Of a DNA stretch of 5,870 bases, positions 1-5,592 are shown in pieces. Source of the DNA: Clostridia bacterium (lineage in GTDB: Bacteria; Bacillota; Clostridia; Christensenellales; Maliibacteriaceae). A program made the translations under genes and the position numbers. Each line of letters opens with the position of its first letter. Position 1 is the first letter of the stretch. The stretch covers positions 1 to 5,870 of the forward strand of contig JAGBGW010000057.1 in the NCBI GenBank assembly GCA_017935825.1, read 5' to 3'. The notes beneath the pieces are model-generated. The model was not told where the DNA came from. It was given only the letters and a program-made list of their open reading frames with translations, and made no database searches.

Positions 1-461
1 GGGGACAGTTTGATGCGGCAAAGACGCTGGAACTGGTGCAGAAGCTGGACCAGACCCGCACGGTGGACCATGCAAGCGGCTGGCACGATCAAAAGGTGGG
101 CGACTTCAAGAGCCTGCATGTGTACTTCCGTCCGTATAAATTCAAGCCCGACAAGCTGGGCCGATGCGTGATTCTGACGGAATTTGGCGGCTTCAGCCAT
201 GCGGTGAAAGGGCACAGCCACATCGCCAAAAAGGAGTTTGGCTACAAAAAGGAAGGCAGCCTTGCAGACTTTGAACAGTCGATGATCGACCTTTATCAGC
301 AGCAGATCACACCTGCCAAAAACATGGGACTTTCCGCCGCGATTTTGACACAGCTTTCTGACGTGGAAGACGAGGTAAACGGGCTTGTTACCTACGACCG
401 ACAGGTGGTAAAAATCCCGACCAAAACCATAAGAAAACTCAATTCCCACCTGCATTTTTAA
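1..461 (+). CDS. Glycoside hydrolase family 2 enzyme (beta-galactosidase/beta-glucuronidase-like), C-terminal part
   Basis: The gene is cut by the left edge; the reading frame is open from position 3 and ends at TAA 459-461, leaving about 152 residues. The fragment contains the stretch VDHASGWHDQ, then ILTEFGGFSH, then a late TQLSDVEDEVNGLVTYDR. This combination is typical of the end of the TIM-barrel domain in GH2 glycosidases. By family analogy the Glu in LTEFGG (about residue 60 of the fragment) would be the catalytic nucleophile of this retaining enzyme. GH2 enzymes release terminal beta-linked sugars such as galactose, glucuronate or mannose. The N-terminal sugar-binding domains and the acid/base Glu lie outside the window, so substrate and secretion cannot be judged. 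It ends about 50 bases before its own terminator and appears transcriptionally separate from the hydrogenase operon. Family is confident; specificity is unknown. Confidence 0.88.
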   Translation, partial: GQFDAAKTLELVQKLDQTRTVDHASGWHDQKVGDFKSLHVYFRPYKFKPDKLGRCVILTEFGGFSHAVKGHSHIAKKEFGYKKEGSLADFEQSMIDLYQQQITPAKNMGLSAAILTQLSDVEDEVNGLVTYDRQVVKIPTKTIRKLNSHLHF

Positions 462-509
462 GCATTGTGTTCCAAACTAAACACTTTCGATACAATAGGT
501 TCAAATAAG

Positions 510-541
510 CAGCGGAAATCGTCAGAATTTCCGCTGTTTTT
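510..541 (+). terminator. Intrinsic terminator of the GH2 gene
   Basis: A perfect 10-bp stem (510-519 pairing with 527-536; CAGCGGAAAT with ATTTCCGCTG) encloses a 7-base loop and is followed at once by five T residues (537-541). It sits about 50 bases after the GH2 stop codon and just before the promoter of the next operon, so it insulates the two transcription units. Confidence 0.9.
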
Positions 542-542
542 C

Positions 543-569
543 TTGACGATATTTGGATATTGATATACT
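543..569 (+). promoter_or_regulatory. Probable sigma-A promoter of the hyd operon (extended -10)
   Basis: TTGACG at 543-548 resembles a -35 box. TATACT at 564-569 is a near-consensus -10 box, preceded at 561-562 by TG in the extended -10 position. The spacer is short (15 bases), which the extended -10 may offset. Alternative -10 readings are TACTAT 566-571 (17-base spacer) and TATGAT 569-574 (20-base spacer). Transcription would start near 576-581, giving a leader of about 85 bases. I see no clear Rex-type (TTGT...ACAA) operator near it, although Rex often controls hydrogenase operons in this group. Confidence 0.65.
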
Positions 570-589
570 ATGATAGATAGGATCATTGT

Positions 590-613
590 GGCGGAGCATA
601 GCCTGGCTTCGCC
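590..613 (+). other. Hairpin in the hyd operon leader
   Basis: GGCGGAGC (590-597) pairs with GCTTCGCC (606-613) over 8 bp with one G-T wobble and an 8-base loop. It is not followed by a T run, so it is not a simple terminator. If transcription starts near 576-581, this stem lies about 10 bases from the 5' end of the mRNA, where it could protect the transcript from decay. That role is inference. Confidence 0.5.
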
Positions 614-646
614 TGATAATATCCAAGCGAACTGAACAAGAAAAAG

Positions 647-653
647 AAGGGAG
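647..653 (+). promoter_or_regulatory. Ribosome binding site that fixes the GTG start of hydC
   Basis: AAGGGAG lies 9 bases before GTG 663. There is no ATG near the N-terminus (the next in-frame Met is residue 41, inside the conserved domain), so this site supports GTG 663 as the start. Confidence 0.75.
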
Positions 654-662
654 CAAACCACA

Positions 663-1142
663 GTGAGTGACAACTTCGCCAAGGTCGATGCTATCGTCAA
701 GAAGTACGACCGCAATCCCAGCAAGCTGATTGGTATCCTTCAGGAGGCACAGGAAGTCTTTGGCTACCTGCCCGAAGAAGAGATGACCTACCTTGCAAAT
801 CAGCTTGGCATTTCCCCTGCCCGCATTTTCGGCGTGGCAACCTTCTACGCACACTTCACCCTCAGCCCCAAGGGCAAGTACCTGATCCGTATCTGCGACG
901 GTACTGCATGCCATGTTAAAAAGTCCAGCGACATCATCGCTGCTCTTTTCAAGGAACTGGGTCTGAACGAGAAGAAGCTGACCTCGGACGATGGTCTTTT
1001 CACCATCGAGCTGGTCGCATGCCTTGGCGCCTGCGGTCTTGCACCCGTTATGGTCATCAACGAAAAGGTCCATGGCCAGATGACGCCCGATCAGGCACTT
1101 GCACTGGTTCGTGAGATCAAAGCAAGCGAAGGAGGCAACTAA
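663..1142 (+). CDS. hydC: [FeFe]-hydrogenase subunit HydC, NuoE-like [2Fe-2S] protein
   Basis: This 159-residue protein belongs to the 24-kDa NADH dehydrogenase (NuoE/HndA) family. The N-terminal helical part (about 5-70) includes the family-typical run GVATFYAHF (57-65). A thioredoxin-like domain follows and carries the four [2Fe-2S] ligands C78 and C83 (CDGTACH) and C120 and C124 (ACLGACG). In trimeric hydrogenases this subunit docks on HydB near the FMN and holds one [2Fe-2S] cluster that takes part in electron transfer from the flavin. The length matches HydC of Thermotoga maritima (about 160 residues, from memory). It is the first gene of the hyd operon and starts at GTG. Its last codons contain the GGAGG ribosome binding site (1131-1135) of hydB, which begins 2 bases after its stop, so translation is probably coupled. 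All ligands are present and nothing looks broken. The product is a cytoplasmic soluble subunit. The symbol hndA is used for the same protein in Desulfovibrio. Confidence 0.93.
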   Translation: MSDNFAKVDAIVKKYDRNPSKLIGILQEAQEVFGYLPEEEMTYLANQLGISPARIFGVATFYAHFTLSPKGKYLIRICDGTACHVKKSSDIIAALFKELGLNEKKLTSDDGLFTIELVACLGACGLAPVMVINEKVHGQMTPDQALALVREIKASEGGN

Positions 1143-1144
1143 TC

Positions 1145-3025
1145 ATGAGCATCAACCTTGAAAACATTGCCGCTTCCTTTAACGAGCGCATGGATCAGCA
1201 CAAGTACCGCATCATGATCTGCGGCGGTACCGGCTGCATCGCAAACGGCTCCATGGAAGTGTACGAAAAGTTCCAGGAAGTTATCGCTGCCAAGGGCATG
1301 AGCGTATCCGTACAGCTTGACAAGCACGAATCCGACGTGGTGATGTCCTGCTCCGGCTGCCAGGGCTTCTGCCAGCGCGGTCCCCTGGTCACCATCTATC
1401 CCGAAGGTATCTTCTACACCAAGGTCAAGGCTTCTGACGTGGAAGAGATCGTGGAAGAGACCCTTGTAAAGGGCAACATCGTTGAGCGCCTGCTGGTCGT
1501 GGATGCAGAAACGCAGGAACACATCAAGCACGTGCATGAGGTTCCCTTCTACACCCGTCAGAACCGTATCGTTCTTGAGAACTGCGGTCACATCGACGCT
1601 CGTGACATCGAAGACTACATCGCAAAGGGCGGCTATGTGCAGGCAAAGCGCGCTGTGCTTGAGATGACCGATGAAGAAATCTGCCAGAAGGTTCTGGACA
1701 GCGGTCTGAAGGGTCGCGGCGGCGCAGGTTTCCCCACCGGTTTGAAGTGGACCTTTGCACGCAAGGCTGTCAGCGAAAAGAAATACATCATCTGCAACGG
1801 TGACGAAGGTGACCCCGGTGCATTCATGGACCGTTCCCTCATGGAAGGCAACCCCCATGCAGTGCTGGAAGGCATGATCATCGCAGCAATGGGTATCGGA
1901 GCCTCCGAAGGCCATGTATATGTACGTACCGAGTATCCTCTGGCTGTTGAGCGCATCAAGCTTGCAGCAGACGAGGCTCGCCGCATGGGCTTCCTTGGCG
2001 ACAACATCTTCGGTTCCGGCAAGCACTTTGACATCTTCATCATGGAAGGTGCAGGCGCATTCGTATGCGGCGAAGAAACCGCTTTGATGTCCTCCATCGA
2101 GGGCAAGCGCGGCATGCCCAACCCCAAGCCCCCGTTCCCCGCAAACAAGGGTCTGTTCGGCTACTCCACCACCATCAACAACGTTGAGACGCTGGCTTCC
2201 GTACCGATCGTGCTTGCAGAAGGCTCCACCTATGGTCAGCTTGGCACCGAGAACGCACGCGGCACCAAGACCTTTGCTCTTACCGGTAACGTTGTCAACA
2301 CCGGTCTTATCGAAGTTCCCTTCGGCGCAACCCTTCGTCAGATCATCGACGACATCGGCGGCGGCGTAGTGGACGACGACGGCACCGTTAAGCCCTCCAA
2401 CTTCAAGGCTGTTCAGATCGGCGGTCCCTCCGGCGGCTGCCTGACCCCCGAGCACATCGACCTGCCCCTTGACTATGCAGGCGTACAGAAGGTTGGCGCA
2501 ATCATCGGTTCCGGCGGTCTGGTCGTTATGAACCATCAGACCTGCATGGTACAGATCGCTCGCTTCTTCATGCAGTTTACCCAGAACGAATCCTGCGGTA
2601 AGTGCGTGGTTTGCCGCGAAGGTACCAAGCAGATGCTGGATCTTCTTGACGACATCATCGAAGGTCGTGCAGACGAGAACACCATCCCGCTTCTTGAAGA
2701 GCTTGCCTACGCTGTTCAGGACGGCGCACTTTGCGGCCTTGGTAAGACTGCACCCAACCCCGTCATCTCCACTCTGCGCTATTTCCGCGACGAGTATGAA
2801 GATCACGTATTCAACAAGCACTGCGCAGCAGGCCGCTGCAAGGCTCTTGCAAACTACGTCATCAACCCCGAGCGCTGCAAGAAGTGCTCCCTGTGCATGC
2901 GCACCTGCCCCAACGGCGCAATCAGCGGCAGCCGCGAAGAAGGCTATCGCATTGATCCCGCCAAGTGCATCAAGTGCGGTGCCTGCCAGGCAGCTTGCAA
3001 GTTCGGTGCTATCGAAGTTAAGTGA
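1145..3025 (+). CDS. hydB: [FeFe]-hydrogenase subunit HydB, NuoF-like NADH/FMN-binding diaphorase
   Basis: This 626-residue protein has several domains. Residues about 20-110 form a thioredoxin-like [2Fe-2S] domain with C26, C31, C72 and C76 as likely ligands (C69 also nearby). Residues about 140-480 are the NuoF core. It shows the glycine-rich GRGGAGFPTG (190-199), the CNGDEGDPGAF run (217-227) and GAGAFVCGEETAL (302-314), which bind NADH and FMN. The NuoF [4Fe-4S] ligands are C484, C487, C490 and C530. A C-terminal ferredoxin module carries two [4Fe-4S] sites: C578/C581/C584 with C618, and C608/C611/C614 with C588. The linker holds H559, C560 and C565, which could be a metal site. HydB oxidises or reduces NAD(H) at FMN and is the subunit thought to be central to flavin-based electron bifurcation. 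Start ATG 1145 has GGAGG 9 bases upstream. The length matches T. maritima HydB (626, from memory). Also called hndC. Confidence 0.95.
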   Translation: MSINLENIAASFNERMDQHKYRIMICGGTGCIANGSMEVYEKFQEVIAAKGMSVSVQLDKHESDVVMSCSGCQGFCQRGPLVTIYPEGIFYTKVKASDVEEIVEETLVKGNIVERLLVVDAETQEHIKHVHEVPFYTRQNRIVLENCGHIDARDIEDYIAKGGYVQAKRAVLEMTDEEICQKVLDSGLKGRGGAGFPTGLKWTFARKAVSEKKYIICNGDEGDPGAFMDRSLMEGNPHAVLEGMIIAAMGIGASEGHVYVRTEYPLAVERIKLAADEARRMGFLGDNIFGSGKHFDIFIMEGAGAFVCGEETALMSSIEGKRGMPNPKPPFPANKGLFGYSTTINNVETLASVPIVLAEGSTYGQLGTENARGTKTFALTGNVVNTGLIEVPFGATLRQIIDDIGGGVVDDDGTVKPSNFKAVQIGGPSGGCLTPEHIDLPLDYAGVQKVGAIIGSGGLVVMNHQTCMVQIARFFMQFTQNESCGKCVVCREGTKQMLDLLDDIIEGRADENTIPLLEELAYAVQDGALCGLGKTAPNPVISTLRYFRDEYEDHVFNKHCAAGRCKALANYVINPERCKKCSLCMRTCPNGAISGSREEGYRIDPAKCIKCGACQAACKFGAIEVK

Positions 3026-3029
3026 GGGA
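3024..3029 (+). promoter_or_regulatory. Ribosome binding site that fixes the hydA start
   Basis: GAGGGA overlaps the hydB stop codon (3023-3025) and stands 7 bases before ATG 3037. A GTG at 3022 in the same frame overlaps this site and the hydB stop, and has no comparable site upstream, so ATG 3037 is the better start. Confidence 0.8.
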
Positions 3030-3036
3030 ACAACAC

Positions 3037-4758
3037 ATGGAAAACAACACCATTATTGTAGATCATATTGAAGTTGCACTGGAAGGCGAGCGCAATCTTC
3101 TCGAAGTTATCCGCAAGGTCAACATCGAGCTGCCCACCTTCTGCTACCAGCCTGAACTTTCCATTTACGGCGCATGCCGTATGTGCATCGTGGAAGTCGA
3201 GCAGAACGGCCGCAAGGGTCTGATGCCCGCATGCTCCACTCCCCCCGTACCCGGCATGGTGATCACCACCAACACCGCACAGATCCGTAAGCTTCGCAAG
3301 ATCACCGTAGAGCTTATGCTGGCAAACCACAACATGGAATGCACCACCTGCTCCCGCGGCGACGATTGCAAACTGCGTCAGGTTGCAAACGACCTTGGCA
3401 TCGAAAAGGTCCGTTATCGCAACATCGTGCAGCCCGCTGAAATCGATGACTCTTCCGCAGCAGTCGTTCGCGACTCCTCCAAGTGCATCAAGTGCGGCAA
3501 CTGCGTACGCGTTTGCCGTGAGATCCAGTCCGTTGGTGTTCTGGACTTCGCATACCGCGGCAGCGACACAGTCATCACCGTTGGCTTCGGTCACGGCCTT
3601 GGCGAGAGCGCATGCATCGGCTGTGGCCAGTGCCTGAAGGTCTGCCCCGTCGGCGCACTTACCCCCAACTTCCAGATCGATCCCGTTTGGGCAGCAATCT
3701 CCGACGAGACCAAGGTTACCACCGCAGCAATCGCTCCCGCAGTTCGCGTTGCAGTTGGTGAAGCATTCGGTTTCCAGCCCGGTGAGGTTCTCAACGGCAA
3801 GATCGCAACCGCGCTTCGCATGCTCGGTTTCGACCGTGTATATGACACCGTATTTGCAGCAGACGAGACCATCCTTGAAGAAGGCACTGAGTTCCTCGGT
3901 CGTGTGACCGGCGGCGGCGTTCTGCCCCAGTTCACTTCCTGCTGCCCCGGTTGGGTCAAGTTCGTCGAGCAGTTCTATCCTGAGTTCATTCCGAACCTGT
4001 CCTCCTGCAAGTCTCCTCAGCAGATGCTGGGTTCCACCGTCAAGGACGTCCTTGTCACCAAGGAAGGCCTCAAGCGCGAGAACATCGTCAACGTTTCCAT
4101 CATGCCCTGCACCGGCAAGAAGATGGAAGCAAAGCGTCCTGAGTTCGCAGTGGACGGCAACCCCGATGTGGACTACGTCATCACCTCCACCGAGCTTATC
4201 CGCATGATCAAGCAGGCAGGCATCAACTTCGCAGCACTTGAGCCCAGCGAATTTGACATGCCCTTTGGCGAAGGCACCGGCGCAGGCGTCATCTTCGGCG
4301 CATCCGGCGGCGTTATGGAAGCAGCTCTTCGTTTCGCAGCAAACACTCTGGGTTATGAGCCCAAGTGCGAGCAGCTTCGCGGCGAAGACGGCATCCGCTC
4401 TGCAGACGTCACCTTCGGTGACATCACCGTTCGCGCTGCAGTCGTCAGCGGTCTTGCAAACGCTCGTCAGCTTATGGAAGACATCAAGGCAGGCAAGGCA
4501 CAGTATGACATCGTCGAAGTTATGGCATGCCCCGGCGGCTGCGTAAACGGCGGCGGTCAGCCCCTGCACGAGCATCATCTTGACACCGTCGCTCGTCGTA
4601 CGAAGGGTCTGTTCGAGAACGATGTAACGCTTGCACACTCCTCCGAGGAGAACAAGCAGCTGGTTGCAATGTTCGAAGAGCACTTCGGCAAGATCGGCGG
4701 CCACAAGTCTCATGAGCTTCTGCACACCACTTATGTGGACCGCAGCAAGAACATCTGA
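3037..4758 (+). CDS. hydA: [FeFe]-hydrogenase catalytic subunit HydA
   Basis: This 573-residue enzyme interconverts H2 with protons and electrons at an H-cluster. From the N-terminus: a [2Fe-2S] ferredoxin-like domain (C36, C47, C50, C66); a His-Cys [4Fe-4S] site (H98, C102, C105, C111); a two-cluster ferredoxin domain (C150, C153, C156, C203 and C160, C193, C196, C199); then the H domain from about 218. All three H-cluster motifs are intact: TSCCPGW (300-306), MPCTGKK (356-362) and MACPGGCVNGGGQP (496-509). Likely cluster ligands are C303, C358, C498 and C502, with C302 as the proton-relay cysteine. E282, E285, R289 and S322 match the proton channel of Clostridium pasteurianum CpI. The CpI-like length means it lacks the extra C-terminal [2Fe-2S] domain of the longer T. 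maritima HydA. It starts 11 bases after hydB, indicating a shared transcript and complex. The context indicates a group A3-like bifurcating enzyme rather than a stand-alone CpI; that is inference. Maturases HydEFG must be encoded elsewhere. Confidence 0.96.
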   Translation: MENNTIIVDHIEVALEGERNLLEVIRKVNIELPTFCYQPELSIYGACRMCIVEVEQNGRKGLMPACSTPPVPGMVITTNTAQIRKLRKITVELMLANHNMECTTCSRGDDCKLRQVANDLGIEKVRYRNIVQPAEIDDSSAAVVRDSSKCIKCGNCVRVCREIQSVGVLDFAYRGSDTVITVGFGHGLGESACIGCGQCLKVCPVGALTPNFQIDPVWAAISDETKVTTAAIAPAVRVAVGEAFGFQPGEVLNGKIATALRMLGFDRVYDTVFAADETILEEGTEFLGRVTGGGVLPQFTSCCPGWVKFVEQFYPEFIPNLSSCKSPQQMLGSTVKDVLVTKEGLKRENIVNVSIMPCTGKKMEAKRPEFAVDGNPDVDYVITSTELIRMIKQAGINFAALEPSEFDMPFGEGTGAGVIFGASGGVMEAALRFAANTLGYEPKCEQLRGEDGIRSADVTFGDITVRAAVVSGLANARQLMEDIKAGKAQYDIVEVMACPGGCVNGGGQPLHEHHLDTVARRTKGLFENDVTLAHSSEENKQLVAMFEEHFGKIGGHKSHELLHTTYVDRSKNI

Positions 4759-4773
4759 GCTTAACGCAAACAC

Positions 4774-4801
4774 AAAAAGGGATGGTTTACCATCCCTTTT
4801 T
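4774..4801 (+). terminator. Intrinsic terminator of the hyd operon
   Basis: A perfect 12-bp stem (4774-4785 with 4790-4801) encloses loop TTTA. The core GGGATGG/CCATCCC is flanked by a run of A on the left and a run of T on the right. It begins 15 bases after the hydA stop. The A run also gives a T run on the other strand, so it could act in both directions. Confidence 0.92.
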
Positions 4802-4815
4802 CTTATGGATTTTTA

Positions 4816-4844
4816 TTGCAGTTGCTTATCTTTCGTGTTATGAT
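4816..4844 (+). promoter_or_regulatory. Probable sigma-A promoter of mscL
   Basis: TTGCAG (4816-4821) and TATGAT (4839-4844) are separated by 17 bases, and TG at 4836-4837 gives an extended -10. It lies directly after the hyd terminator. Transcription would start near 4851, about 50 bases before the mscL start. Confidence 0.7.
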
Positions 4845-4900
4845 TTTTCCAACGGAATTCTTGTTTTCCACAAAAAAATTTCACATGAGGGGTATTTTGT

Positions 4901-5341
4901 ATGTTCAAAAAACTCAAGGGACTCGCAACCGAGTTCAAAAACTTCGCATTCAAGGGCAATGTGATTGACCTTGCAGTCGGTATGATTATTGGTAGCGCTT
5001 TCACCAGCGTTGTCAATTCTCTGGTCAACGACATCTTCCTTCCTCTGGTCGGCGTACTGGGCGGCAAGGACCTGACCGGTGCCGTGGGTGCCATCAAGCT
5101 CAACGGTGAAAACTATCTGCAGCTTGGTAACTTCATCGGCGCACTTGTCAACTTCCTGCTGGTGGCACTTTGTATCTTCGCACTGGTAAAATTCATCAAG
5201 GCACTGGAAGACAACGCAAAGAAGCTGATGAAGGTGGAAGAAGCTCCTGCAAAAGAGCCCCGCAAGTGCCCCTACTGCATGAGCGTCATCGACGACAAAG
5301 CTACCCGCTGTCCTCACTGCACAAGCATCCTGGAAGAATAA
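4901..5341 (+). CDS. mscL: Large-conductance mechanosensitive channel MscL with C-terminal zinc-ribbon-like module
   Basis: This 146-residue membrane protein is recognised by its start, MFKKLKGLATEFKNFAFKGN, which runs into the conserved N-terminal region and first membrane helix (about 20-43, including VIDLAVGMIIGSAF). A periplasm-facing loop follows (about 50-75), then a second helix (about 76-100, GNFIGALVNFLLVALCIFALVKF). MscL forms a homopentameric pore that opens under membrane tension and releases solutes during osmotic downshock. The usual cytoplasmic helical tail seems reduced here to about 101-118. It is followed by CPYC (123-126) and CPHC (137-140), four cysteines spaced as in a small zinc ribbon. 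ATG 4901 is preceded by GAGGGG (4887-4892) at 8 bases. It has its own promoter and terminator, so it is a single-gene unit unrelated to the hydrogenase. Confidence 0.93.
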   Translation: MFKKLKGLATEFKNFAFKGNVIDLAVGMIIGSAFTSVVNSLVNDIFLPLVGVLGGKDLTGAVGAIKLNGENYLQLGNFIGALVNFLLVALCIFALVKFIKALEDNAKKLMKVEEAPAKEPRKCPYCMSVIDDKATRCPHCTSILEE

Positions 5342-5347
5342 CATTAA

Positions 5348-5381
5348 GGCGATGTGTTCATATGAACACATCGCCAGTTTT
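5348..5381 (+). terminator. Long-stem terminator of mscL, also first hairpin of the downstream array
   Basis: A perfect 13-bp inverted repeat (5348-5360 with 5363-5375, GGCGATGTGTTCA and its complement) around central TA is followed by AGTTTT. It begins 6 bases after the mscL stop. The following AGTTTTATT (5376-5384) matches 7 of 9 bases of the array linker AGTGATATT, so this stem may double as the outermost hairpin of the array. Confidence 0.8.
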
Positions 5382-5560
5382 ATTCGCCTAACGGCGAGTT
5401 ATATTGCTTCGCAGTGATATTATGCTGCGCATAGTGATATTGACCTTCGGTCAGTTTTATATGGCAAATAAAATATCACTGAAACCTTGCGTTTCAATAT
5501 CACTATTGCGATAAGCAATAATATCACTGTGCCGAAGGCACAATATCACTGAAACGTCAG
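5376..5560. repeat. Array of mini-hairpins separated by an inverting 9-bp linker
   Basis: A 9-base linker alternates with short unique hairpins, with no other spacing. Left half, linker AGTGATATT: 5376-5384 (AGTTTTATT), 5397-5405 (AGTTATATT), 5413-5421 and 5433-5441 (both exact), 5453-5461 (degraded). Right half, the reverse complement AATATCACT, exact at 5472-5480, 5496-5504, 5520-5528 and 5542-5550. Hairpins between them: 5385-5396 CGCC/GGCG, 5406-5412 GC/GC, 5422-5432 ATGC/GCAT, 5442-5452 GACC/GGTC, 5481-5495 GAAAC/GTTTC, 5505-5519 ATTGC/GCAAT, 5529-5541 GTGCC/GGCAC, and 5549-5560 CTGA/TCAG overlapping the last linker. The centre (about 5455-5473) is itself a stem, TTTTAT with ATAAAA. Stem sequences all differ while the pairing is kept. 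No protein-coding gene is supported in 5342-5592. It abuts the four-helix-bundle gene, which suggests one element. Its function is unknown. Confidence 0.85.
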
Positions 5561-5592
5561 ATTATTATCTTTGTTTGATTCAGGTAACCATT

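Noticed and set aside
543..662. Rex (redox repressor) operator upstream of hydC
   Set aside because: No TTGT...ACAA-type palindrome is found; only an isolated ATTGTGG at 585-591.
3022..3036. GTG start at 3022 adding five residues to HydA
   Set aside because: It overlaps the hydB stop and the ribosome binding site itself. ATG 3037 has a well-placed GAGGGA and gives the expected N-terminus.
1139..4773. Very long open frames on the - strand opposite hydB (560 codons) and hydA (609 codons)
   Set aside because: They mirror two well-identified genes. Strong codon bias in hydB and hydA removes stop codons from the antisense frame; the translations are rich in Cys, His, Ala and Val with no recognisable domain.
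4782..4964. Small + strand frame spanning the hyd terminator and the mscL promoter
   Set aside because: It starts inside the terminator stem, runs through the mscL promoter and into mscL in another frame, and has no ribosome binding site.
5397..5550. CRISPR array
   Set aside because: The repeated unit is only 9 bp, it flips orientation midway, and the intervening segments are 7-15 bp self-complementary hairpins rather than unique spacers. No cas gene is present.
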